From contig CAZPHI010000051.1 of NCBI GenBank assembly GCA_964586425.1, forward strand, positions 1 through 14,983: 14,983 bases of DNA, in the 5' to 3' direction. Source of the stretch: CAZPHI01 sp964586425. GTDB taxonomy: Bacteria > Bacillota > Clostridia > Lachnospirales > Lachnospiraceae. A program made the translations under genes and the position numbers. The notes beneath the pieces were generated by a model. That model made no database searches. It was not told where the DNA came from and saw nothing but the letters and a program-made list of their open reading frames with translations. Numbering within the stretch: the stretch's first letter is position 1; each line of letters starts with the position of its first letter. This document shows positions 7,882 to 13,846 of this stretch, one piece after another.

Positions 7882-7892
7882 GGGTTAATCTA
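7882..7892. other. Putative attachment-site junction of a serine-recombinase element in the deacetylase gene
   Basis: Recognisable deacetylase coding sequence stops at about 7882-7885 (the GGGG after the Trp codon of FDAAWG). The stop codon of the convergent recombinase gene lies at 7890-7892. Large serine recombinases typically sit at the very end of their element and often integrate inside conserved genes by crossing over at a two-base core, so a GG core here is plausible. The opposite end of the element and the 3' half of the target gene are not in the window, so this remains inference. Confidence 0.45.
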
Positions 7893-8375
7893 AGATAGGG
7901 ATGCTAATTCTTTGCTAAAATTATACTCTATTACAATTCTATTATTTTCATATATATCAATACGTTTTACACAATTTGCAACTAGCTCTTTATTAAGTCT
8001 GTTAATTCTCCTTGATACTACAAAGTCTTCAATCCACAGATTATCTTCATCTGTATCAGCATTATTTTCCTGATTAATAAGCATTGCATTAAGTTTTTCA
8101 ATTTGATTTTGTATTCGTATATTCTCATCATCTAATCTATGTTTCAATGTTATATACTCATCTTCTGTAATCACTTTATTTTTCCAATCAATATACAACT
8201 CCATTAATTTATCATTATATGAATTTATCTTAGAGTTATACTTTTTAATATCACGTTTTATAATATCACTATGATTCTGTTCTGGATTAATGGTTTTCTT
8301 TCTCACAAGCTCCTCAAATTCATCTACACTTGCAATAATCTTATTGATATCGTCTAATACAATCTTAGTTATTGT
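7890..8375 (-). mobile_element. C-terminal remnant of a large serine recombinase
   Basis: The last ~161 residues of the chimeric reading frame read as the C-terminal part of a large serine recombinase of the TnpX/TndX/phage-integrase kind. They include a helix ITKIVLDDINKIIASV, a long charged coiled coil with the typical stretch MELYIDWKNKVITEDEYITL, and the terminal block LNKELVANCVKRIDIYENNR followed by IVIEYNF. The catalytic N-terminal resolvase domain with its active serine, the recombinase domain and the zinc ribbon are all missing, so this piece alone cannot recombine DNA. The gene tail points to the deacetylase junction a few bases away, the usual place for such a gene at an element end. 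No cargo genes of the element are present. Confidence 0.75.
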
Positions 8376-8873
8376 AACTGCATCACTCATTGCTTCCATT
8401 CCGAACATCAGAATTGCAAAGCTAACCATAATTGAACCGATGTTTTTTCTCTTTTCTTTCTTTGAGAACAAAAGAAATATTACGCCAATTATTGCAAGTA
8501 TAGGTGAAAAAGATGATGGTTTTAATAATTTTATGAAGAAATTACTACTGCTTATTCCTGACAAACTAAGAATCCACGAAGTTACAGTTGTACCAATATT
8601 GGCACCCATTATAATTCCAATTGCCTGTGAAAGCTTCATGATTCCTGAATTAACAAAACCTACTACCATTACAGTCGTTGCAGATGATGACTGAATAACA
8701 GCCGTAACTGCTGCACCTAGTCCTACTGCTTTAATCGGGTTAGATGTAAGTCTCTCAAGAATTCCCTCAAGCTTTCCACCTGACATCTTCTCTAGACCAT
8801 CTCCCATAGCATTCATACCGAATAAAAATAATGCTAATCCTCCAAACATAGATAATACACTAAATAAATCCAT
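7890..8873 (-). CDS. In-frame chimera: Na/Pi cotransporter N-terminal half joined to serine recombinase tail
   Basis: The open frame encodes 327 residues. Residues 1 to about 166 are the first half of a Na+/phosphate cotransporter of the NptA/PF02690 type: membrane helices from residue 5, the substrate motif QSSSATT (61-67), GANIGTTVTS (90-99) and further helices to FGMEAMSDAV. The family is usually well over 500 residues, with a second QSSS repeat and often a PhoU-like tail; all of that is absent. From about residue 167 the sequence abruptly becomes soluble, charged and coiled-coil, matching a serine recombinase C terminus. Half a transporter is not expected to carry phosphate. The start is well supported by GGAG eight bases upstream and by phased Pho-box-like hexamers further up. 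I regard the transporter as broken, by a real deletion or by a chimeric join. Confidence 0.8.
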   Translation of the reverse strand: MDLFSVLSMFGGLALFLFGMNAMGDGLEKMSGGKLEGILERLTSNPIKAVGLGAAVTAVIQSSSATTVMVVGFVNSGIMKLSQAIGIIMGANIGTTVTSWILSLSGISSSNFFIKLLKPSSFSPILAIIGVIFLLFSKKEKRKNIGSIMVSFAILMFGMEAMSDAVTITKIVLDDINKIIASVDEFEELVRKKTINPEQNHSDIIKRDIKKYNSKINSYNDKLMELYIDWKNKVITEDEYITLKHRLDDENIRIQNQIEKLNAMLINQENNADTDEDNLWIEDFVVSRRINRLNKELVANCVKRIDIYENNRIVIEYNFSKELASLS

Positions 8874-8912
8874 TCAATACTCCATTCCGAAGCGCTTTGC
8901 GCTACATGATTC

Positions 8913-8991
8913 TTACATAGTTTTTACATTACATCTATAATTTAAACCATTAACGTAAAATATAAAGCATTCCTATGTAAAATGAATGTAA
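8913..8991 (-). promoter_or_regulatory. Pho-box-like phased hexamers upstream of the Na/Pi cotransporter
   Basis: On the minus strand TTACAT occurs at 8986-8991 and 8975-8980, exactly 11 bases apart, and TTACGT at 8953-8958, exactly 22 bases (two steps) further on. On the plus strand TTACAT occurs at 8913-8918 and 8924-8929, again 11 apart, with a third copy at 8929-8934. PhoP of Bacillus recognises TTAACA-like hexamers repeated every 11 bases, so this is probably the binding site of a PhoP/PhoB-type regulator that induces the gene under phosphate starvation. Confidence 0.6.
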
Positions 8992-9008
8992 AATATTCTG
9001 ATTACAAG

Positions 9009-9033
9009 AAAACCTCCAATTATCTCGGAGGTT
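9009..9033 (-). terminator. Intrinsic terminator after phoU
   Basis: The inverted repeat AACCTCC (9011-9017) with GGAGGTT (9027-9033) encloses a nine-base loop. Read on the minus strand it is followed by TTTTC. It starts 24 bases past the phoU stop codon, the expected place for the end of a pst-phoU operon, and separates it from the Pho-box region of the next gene. Confidence 0.78.
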
Positions 9034-9056
9034 ATCTGTTAGATTATACTTATCTA

Positions 9057-9212
9057 TTATTTGTTTTCCTGGCTTTCTTCTGGATGAAAACCTGTAATTG
9101 AGAATATAACCCATTCTGCAATATTAGTTGCATGGTCACCAATTCGCTCAAAATACTTGCCAATCATCAAAAGGTCTGTAGCCTGCTCACCATTGCCAAC
9201 ATTCTCATTGAT
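9057..9212 (-). pseudogene. phoU: 3' remnant of phoU
   Basis: Only the last ~50 codons survive. They read SINENVGNGEQATDLLMIG, then KYFERIGDHATNIAEWVIFS and ITGFHPEESQENK, ending in TAA at 9057-9059. The block KYFERIGDHATNIAEWV is the hallmark of the second PhoU repeat. PhoU links the Pst phosphate transporter to the PhoR kinase and damps phosphate uptake; the full protein is about 215-220 residues. The remnant lies in a different frame from the pstC fragment joined to it, so no PhoU peptide can be made from the pstC start. The terminator directly downstream shows that this is the native operon end. Confidence 0.85.
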
Positions 9213-9586
9213 ACTGAAGGAATACCTGCTAATAGTTCTACTGCTGTCTTAAGTGGTCTGTATATTTTTTTAGGGCAAAATCTTGCCATAAATGTTGCTG
9301 TAAGTATTCCAATTGGAACTCCAATCAGAATTGCCAGACCTGTAACATATATACTTCCTAAAATCATTGGGAAAATTCCGAATATTTCACTACCAGGTTT
9401 CCATGCTTTTCCTGTAAGGAATTCTGCAAAACCGATTTCTTTCATAGCAGGAATACCATTCGCAAAAAGGAATATACATATTAATGCTACAGAAAGTATT
9501 GATACACAGGCTGTTACAAGGAATACAACTTCCATTACCTTTTCTTTTACCTGTGTTTTAGTTTTTTTACCTTTAACTTTTTCCAT
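9167..9586 (-). pseudogene. pstC: 5' fragment of pstC, phosphate ABC permease
   Basis: From the ATG at 9586 (GGAG seven bases upstream) the frame gives MEKVKGKKTKTQ, a basic N terminus, a first membrane helix (VVFLVTACVSILSVALICIF), the PstC signature GIPAMKEIGFAEFLTGKAW with KPGSEIFGIFPMILGSIYV, and further helices to LLAGIPSV at about residue 125. PstC normally continues with a VYGF-type segment for about 170 more residues, including the ABC-permease coupling loop. Here it switches at about 9209-9214 into out-of-frame phoU sequence and stops 14 residues later. The rest of pstC and all of pstA and pstB are missing. A longer reading from an ATG at 9646 is possible but adds only pstS-overlap codons. 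The permease cannot be functional as read. Confidence 0.85.
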
Positions 9587-10509
9587 ACATAATCTCCATT
9601 CAGATTGAAGCGTAATATCTGTATATATGAGATAACTTCGCTCCACTTTGTTGTAGCTCCTGTGAAGATGCTCTTTACTTCAGCGCTTGTAAGGTTCTTA
9701 ACTGATGAATCATTGTTAACGATTACTGCGATACCATCCATAGCGATTGTTGTTTCTGTAAGGCCAGCTGATTTTTCACTATCTTTTAATGCTCTTGAAG
9801 CCATACCGATATCACATTTGTCAGCTGCTGCATCTGTCATACCTGTTGTTGAATCACTTTCGTTGATTTCAATAGTAGCATTAGCGTTAACTTTGATGTA
9901 AGCTTCTTTAAGTTTTTCCATTACTGGAGTAACTGATGAAGAACCAGAGATTACAATTTTACCTGATGGCTTGCTTCCTGAGTAAGCACCATTAGTTGAT
10001 GATGAGATATAACCATTGTTTTCAATGATTTTCTGACCATCTGAGCTTAAGATGTAGCTCATGAAATCTTTAGCAACATCACTAAGTGATGATTTTGTTG
10101 CAATATTGAAAGGTCTTGCGATTTTGTAAGAACCACTCTTGATGTTAGCAACTGTTGCTTCTGCGCCGTCAATGTTAACAGCTTTTACTGTGTTATTTAA
10201 TGAACCAAGTGAAATATAACCAATGCCGTATGTATCTCCAGCAATTCTTGTCATCATTGCTGATGTACTGTTATCAATAAGAGCTTCATCTGTTGTCTTA
10301 TCAACTTTCTTACCACTTGCATCCTTTTCTTCAATTCCAAATAATTCTACGAATGCTCCTCTTGTTCCAGAACCTTCTTCTCTTGATACTACTGTGATTG
10401 CTTTGCTTGTATCGAATGATGTACCAGCTGCTCCAGCTGTTGTTGAACCAGATTCTGAACTTGAACCGCATGCTGTTAACGCACCAGCTACCATAACTGC
10501 ACTAAGCAT
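9547..10509 (-). CDS. pstS: PstS-type phosphate-binding lipoprotein, permuted lobe order, altered at both ends
   Basis: This is a phosphate-binding lipoprotein (lipobox LTAC, Cys14 from the ATG at 10509). The segment SREEGSGTRGAF with the lobe through YKIARPFNIATK comes first (about 35-140). It is followed by ISGSSSVTPVMEKLKEAY, SDSTTGMTD, CDIGMASRALKDSE and IFTGATTKWSEV (about 186-292). Classical PstS has the opposite order, so this is a circularly permuted type; from memory, related clostridial proteins share it. Two defects are visible. First, the natural start is probably the ATG at 10535 (M-R-L-K-K, strong GAGAGG site), but a run of seven A at 10521-10527 puts it one base out of frame; eight A would restore a normal KKILCTMLSAV signal. 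The ATG at 10509 gives a signal lacking its basic N region. Second, after KWSEV the frame runs without a stop for 28 residues into pstC and overlaps it by 40 bases, so the native C terminus and intergenic space appear deleted. Confidence 0.82.
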   Translation of the reverse strand: MLSAVMVAGALTACGSSSESGSTTAGAAGTSFDTSKAITVVSREEGSGTRGAFVELFGIEEKDASGKKVDKTTDEALIDNSTSAMMTRIAGDTYGIGYISLGSLNNTVKAVNIDGAEATVANIKSGSYKIARPFNIATKSSLSDVAKDFMSYILSSDGQKIIENNGYISSSTNGAYSGSKPSGKIVISGSSSVTPVMEKLKEAYIKVNANATIEINESDSTTGMTDAAADKCDIGMASRALKDSEKSAGLTETTIAMDGIAVIVNNDSSVKNLTSAEVKSIFTGATTKWSEVISYIQILRFNLNGDYVWKKLKVKKLKHR

Positions 10510-10617
10510 TGTACATAATATTTTTTTAATCTCATCTTTCTTTTACCTCTCTTTTTTGAACAAATAATCTTCTTTTTATTTTTTTGTTTTTTTCCTGTCG
10601 ACAATGGTAAGTATAGT

Positions 10618-10663
10618 ATGTAAATGTAAAGTAAAAAACCTGTATTATGTAAAATGGACGTAA
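10618..10663 (-). promoter_or_regulatory. Pho-box-like phased hexamers upstream of pstS
   Basis: On the minus strand TTACGT (10658-10663) and TTACAT (10647-10652) are exactly 11 bases apart. A second pair, TTACTT (10629-10634) and TTACAT (10618-10623), has the same spacing, with an extra TTACAT at 10624-10629. The set lies 83-128 bases before the ATG at 10535. It matches the arrangement before the Na/Pi cotransporter and fits phosphate-starvation control by a PhoP/PhoB-type regulator. Confidence 0.62.
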
Positions 10664-10695
10664 AAAAAGCGTAATCACACAAAATGATTACGCTT
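10660..10695 (-). terminator. Strong intrinsic terminator after the CgeB-like gene
   Basis: A perfect 11-base stem (AAGCGTAATCA at 10667-10677 with TGATTACGCTT at 10685-10695) encloses a seven-base loop. On the minus strand it is followed by seven T. It lies 17 bases past the stop of the glycosyltransferase gene and ends the lemA operon directly before the pstS control region. Its T-run abuts the first Pho-box-like hexamer. Confidence 0.9.
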
Positions 10696-10711
10696 AATTA
10701 ATATCAACAAT

Positions 10712-11902
10712 CTATATATTTTTCAAAATGTCATGTATCTTATCCGCTCTGTCAGCCCATTCCTGTCCATTTGAGGCCATCTCATAACCCGAATCTGCAA
10801 TTTGCTGCATCCTATCTTCGTCAGCTAATAGTGCACGAACAATATCGCTCACGCAGTTTTTATCTACATCCTCAAGCGAATATACGCAGGAATTAATTCC
10901 ATTCCCCAAAAGCTCATCCAGATAAATGCTGCTATCGCTAATACACACAGCGCCATTAAGCATGGAATTGAATATTCTATCATGTGCACCATCTTTAAAC
11001 CATGGCATAACATTAATCGAGATTTTGCTATCAGCAAGTACTTCAAGACATCGCCTTGAATCAGTAAATCCTTCTACATGCATATTCTCTGGATGCTTAC
11101 AATCTAGCTTTTCCCATCCTGCCCCACATATGTGAATTGGTATTCCACTATCAACGATGCTTTTTATAACTTCACCTCTATAATAGAAGCGAATCATCAT
11201 ATCTAAGAATATCATATTAGCAAAAATTGGTTTCAAATCTTCATCCGCAACATCGCCTAGCTCAGATTCAATATGCCTCTTTGCCACATCTTCAAGTAAC
11301 TGATTAGGATTACTCTTTAAATCATCAAGTATATTATTATAGAAGTTAATATAATCTTCTCCCTGACTTTCTACATATTGGTAAAAATGCTGTGGTGCCT
11401 CATAGTTTCCAGTAAAAACAACATTTATCCCACGATTTCTGATGCTTTTGGGCTTAATATTATTATTAAGCCTGCTTCCGGCAAGAGGTAAAAAATAATT
11501 ATTTGTTACCTCTTTAAAATACCTCTGCATGTATCGCAGATGATTTCTATCTATACTTAGATGATAATAATTCTCTGGTCTCACATCCTTCTTTAGAAAA
11601 TGATGATAATAGAATGGATGATCCACCACAATATTAAGACATGGGATATGTCTCTGATTCCAGAAGCATACCCCATTATCATACAAATCTTCTTCGCCTG
11701 CTATCCCAGTAAAATTGCAGGTAATAACAGCTGTTTCATTCTCCTTTGCAAACCAAACCAATTCGTTATAGCTCTTAGCCGAATCAAGCAAATCATATAC
11801 ATATACTTCATAGCCAAGCTTTTCAAACTGTGTTTTCATCTGCATCAGAAAATATTCCTGTGTTTCAACGCCACCGTGAAACATTACTATTTTCGTTATC
11901 AT
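10712..11902 (-). CDS. CgeB-like glycosyltransferase family 1 protein
   Basis: This 396-residue soluble protein resembles the CgeB/Glyco_trans_1_2 group, a GT-B fold family. The N-terminal lobe starts MITKIVMFHGGVETQEYF, and a central segment NIVVDHPFYYHHFL is typical of the group. The C-terminal lobe has INVVFTGNYEAP (159-170), IHICGAGWEKL (256-266), ISINVMPWFKDGAHDRIFNS (294-313) with His307-Asp308-Arg309, and LNGAVCISDSSIYLDELL. These resemble nucleotide-sugar binding segments. In Bacillus CgeB contributes to the spore surface, but donor, acceptor and a sporulation link are unknown here. The ATG lies three bases after the DUF2207 stop codon, and the GGAGGCGG-rich codons of that gene's Gly tail supply the ribosome binding site, so translation is likely coupled. 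A second in-frame ATG seven codons later is possible. Confidence 0.8.
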   Translation of the reverse strand: MITKIVMFHGGVETQEYFLMQMKTQFEKLGYEVYVYDLLDSAKSYNELVWFAKENETAVITCNFTGIAGEEDLYDNGVCFWNQRHIPCLNIVVDHPFYYHHFLKKDVRPENYYHLSIDRNHLRYMQRYFKEVTNNYFLPLAGSRLNNNIKPKSIRNRGINVVFTGNYEAPQHFYQYVESQGEDYINFYNNILDDLKSNPNQLLEDVAKRHIESELGDVADEDLKPIFANMIFLDMMIRFYYRGEVIKSIVDSGIPIHICGAGWEKLDCKHPENMHVEGFTDSRRCLEVLADSKISINVMPWFKDGAHDRIFNSMLNGAVCISDSSIYLDELLGNGINSCVYSLEDVDKNCVSDIVRALLADEDRMQQIADSGYEMASNGQEWADRADKIHDILKNI

Positions 11903-11905
11903 TAT

Positions 11906-13846
11906 CTACCAGCTTCCGCCTCCGCCTCCGCCGGAACCTCCTCCTGAACTTCCGCCTCCAGAGCTTGAACCTCCGCCACCAGAACTTCCACCTGATGATG
12001 GGCGTGAACTCATTGAATTTCCTGTCTGACTTACTGTATGTGACATAAATCTATTGAATGAATGTGCATTGAATGTAGTATTATCACTATCATACCAGTC
12101 AGGTCTTGTAAGAATGCCTTCAAACTTTGAAATCCACTTTCTTGATAATCCAAGCACATATGTATATGGAAGTATATCATAGAAATAAGATGGATTCTCA
12201 CTTACAAGCTGTTCTAACTTATCTCTTTCAACTGTCTTTAAGAAATATCTAAAGCCTTTTATTCTTCCATAGATTTCATTAGCCTCATCTGTTCGCTTAA
12301 ATCCTGTACGTTTTAAAAGTAATATACCTACAGCGCATATATAACCCACAAAACACCATTCATTAATTGTTTCATCAAGTGCAAATATTACAATTGGAAT
12401 ACCGAAAAGCATTGAAAACATTGAACCCCATACCCAGAAAAATACCTTTGTGACCATAGCTATTTTCTGTCCAAACGCAATCGAAAAAACAATTGTTCCT
12501 ATGACTACAAATAATTGTAGCATAAATGTTTCACCAAAACCTTCATCAATAGAAAATTGAGCTAAAATTGACTCAATAATAATGCAAAAAGCTGCCATTA
12601 ATCCCAAAATTACCTGCACATTAAAGCGAGTTTTGACTCTAGTAACTTTATTAATATCTTCTAGATTTTGTCTTATACGATCTGTTGTCTTATAGAATGA
12701 ATTTTTAAGACTTTCGGCTTTAACAGATGTTTTCCCACCAATAAAAAGTCCATTCATAAACTTGCTACACATACCATCATGTCCCGTATAGTCTTTATTC
12801 TTTATAATAGTAATATCTTTACCACGTTCTTTAATAGTAACGAATCCTTTACTTGCCAAATACACCAACAATGAAGTTATATGTGGATTATCAACATATC
12901 CTTTATATCTCATACCAAGTTCTGCACTATTCATACCTTCTGGTGGATAGAACTCAACTGGTACCACAGGCTTTGTACTTCTGCAGTATTTGAACCATAG
13001 ATATATTGCGATTACAAGAAGAATAATTGGAATTCCAGCTCTTAAGAATATCTGAAAACCTTCGCCACTAAAAATAGTCGGTCTAAAATCAGGATTCTGT
13101 GTAAAGTAACCTTCATCAAGCTGTAATCTAATTGTAAATGCTTCTCCAGGGCGAATTTTTTCGCCAAGAGTCGTTGCAGATATTGTATTTCCATCAACAT
13201 ACCACGTTACATTACTTTCATCTACTCCACCTGCTGTACCAGAATAAACACTTAATTTATCTGTTGGAAAATCTTTAGGCATATCAATTTCAAAACTTGC
13301 ATTGGCAATTGTAGTATCCCAACCAGTACCAATAAGATTAAGATACAATTCATCATATTCTGTTGATGAATCATTCTCTAATGAATATGTGTACTGAATA
13401 TGATATTCATGACCACTTCCAATAAGAGTAGTATCTTTATCACCGATTTTCATCTGATAATACTTAATTGTTCTGTTCTTTGCTTTTCCATCATAATAGA
13501 TATAATCTGATTGTGATGTAGTTTCCTTTGTAAACGGCTCGTTACAAGTTACATCTTTTACTTTAGCCTTAAGTTTATCAACTGTTCCATCATATCTTTT
13601 AGGATAATTTATGAGAGGAATATTTCTAAATATTCCATGTCTGGCCTCATTAAAAGTAACTGTTATATATTCATCAATTACCATCGTTGAATCTTCATTA
13701 ACTGTTACATGAATATAATAATCATCAATCTCATATCCATAGCTACTTGAAGCCGCTTTCGTATTAATTGGCATCGCCAACATAACTATTATAGGAATCA
13801 GAAGAAGTGTCAAAGCTTTAGTGATTCTTCTAAAACTTAACTTGTA
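11906..13846 (-). CDS. DUF2207-family membrane protein with Gly/Ser tail
   Basis: I place the start at the ATG at 13846 (646 residues), because GAAGGAG lies nine bases before it and it yields a clean secretion signal (MYKLSFRRITKALTLLLIPI, ending near NTKAA). An ATG at 13876 would add ten charged residues. Next comes an extracytoplasmic beta-rich DUF2207 domain, with YYIHVTVNEDSTMVIDEYIT and HGIFRNIPLINYPKRYDG. A membrane helix at about 270-285 follows, then a cytoplasmic stretch (YPPEGMNSAELGMRYKGYVD, a hallmark of the family), four further helices at about 410-429, 441-459, 468-490 and 497-511, and a soluble C-terminal region. The tail is a GGSSGGGGSSSGGG-type run ending in GGSW. DUF2207 proteins commonly pair with LemA; their biochemical role is not established, though an envelope function is likely. 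The 5' end overlaps lemA by 17 bases. Confidence 0.88.
   Translation of the reverse strand, partial: YKLSFRRITKALTLLLIPIIVMLAMPINTKAASSSYGYEIDDYYIHVTVNEDSTMVIDEYITVTFNEARHGIFRNIPLINYPKRYDGTVDKLKAKVKDVTCNEPFTKETTSQSDYIYYDGKAKNRTIKYYQMKIGDKDTTLIGSGHEYHIQYTYSLENDSSTEYDELYLNLIGTGWDTTIANASFEIDMPKDFPTDKLSVYSGTAGGVDESNVTWYVDGNTISATTLGEKIRPGEAFTIRLQLDEGYFTQNPDFRPTIFSGEGFQIFLRAGIPIILLVIAIYLWFKYCRSTKPVVPVEFYPPEGMNSAELGMRYKGYVDNPHITSLLVYLASKGFVTIKERGKDITIIKNKDYTGHDGMCSKFMNGLFIGGKTSVKAESLKNSFYKTTDRIRQNLEDINKVTRVKTRFNVQVILGLMAAFCIIIESILAQFSIDEGFGETFMLQLFVVIGTIVFSIAFGQKIAMVTKVFFWVWGSMFSMLFGIPIVIFALDETINEWCFVGYICAVGILLLKRTGFKRTDEANEIYGRIKGFRYFLKTVERDKLEQLVSENPSYFYDILPYTYVLGLSRKWISKFEGILTRPDWYDSDNTTFNAHSFNRFMSHTVSQTGNSMSSRPSSGGSSGGGGSSSGGGSSGGGSGGGGGGSW

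Larger units (their letters stand above)
7535..7888 (+). pseudogene. 5' fragment of a sporulation-type polysaccharide deacetylase, interrupted
   Basis: The fragment begins with an ATG at 7535 behind a modest AGGA site and encodes a short cytoplasmic N terminus, then a membrane helix (GWGLLITALIIAAVIYNI). After the assembly gap it ends with NLPIYSVGTNDKKVALSFDAAWG. That ending is the start of the NodB-type deacetylase domain of PdaA/PdaB-like proteins, whose FDAAWG motif carries the first metal-binding Asp. These proteins remove acetyl groups from peptidoglycan, often during spore cortex formation. The roughly 190-residue catalytic domain is missing: immediately after FDAAWG the sequence becomes the tail of a serine recombinase gene and a stop codon appears. 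If the duplicated 55 bases at the gap are collapsed, the membrane-helix frame reads on to LWSRSNTYE and stops, while the deacetylase motif lies one base out of frame. A one-base insertion near 7800 is therefore also implied. The hydrophobic leucine run seen just after the gap is an out-of-frame reading of the duplicated helix, not a real segment. Confidence 0.78.

Noticed and set aside
8290..8694. Plus-strand open frame of 134 codons opposite the Na/Pi-recombinase chimera
   Set aside because: It mirrors the hydrophobic codons of the transporter on the other strand and has no translation signals.
8891..8903. Small hairpin AGCGC-TTT-GCGCT before the Na/Pi gene as a terminator or regulator
   Set aside because: The stem is only five base pairs, no T-run follows, and it lies in the leader of the gene. 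It may affect the mRNA but cannot be supported as a feature.
9132..9608. Long plus-strand open frame opposite pstC and phoU
   Set aside because: It is antisense to clearly recognisable PstC and PhoU coding sequence, has no ribosome binding site and no family resemblance.
10488..10682. Small minus-strand open frame over the start of pstS
   Set aside because: Its last 15 codons are the frameshifted start of pstS, and the upstream part crosses the Pho-box region and the terminator T-run. It is not a separate gene.
11600..12048. Plus-strand open frames opposite the glycosyltransferase and DUF2207 genes
   Set aside because: They are low-complexity reflections of the Gly/Ser codons and the coding strand, without start signals or homology.
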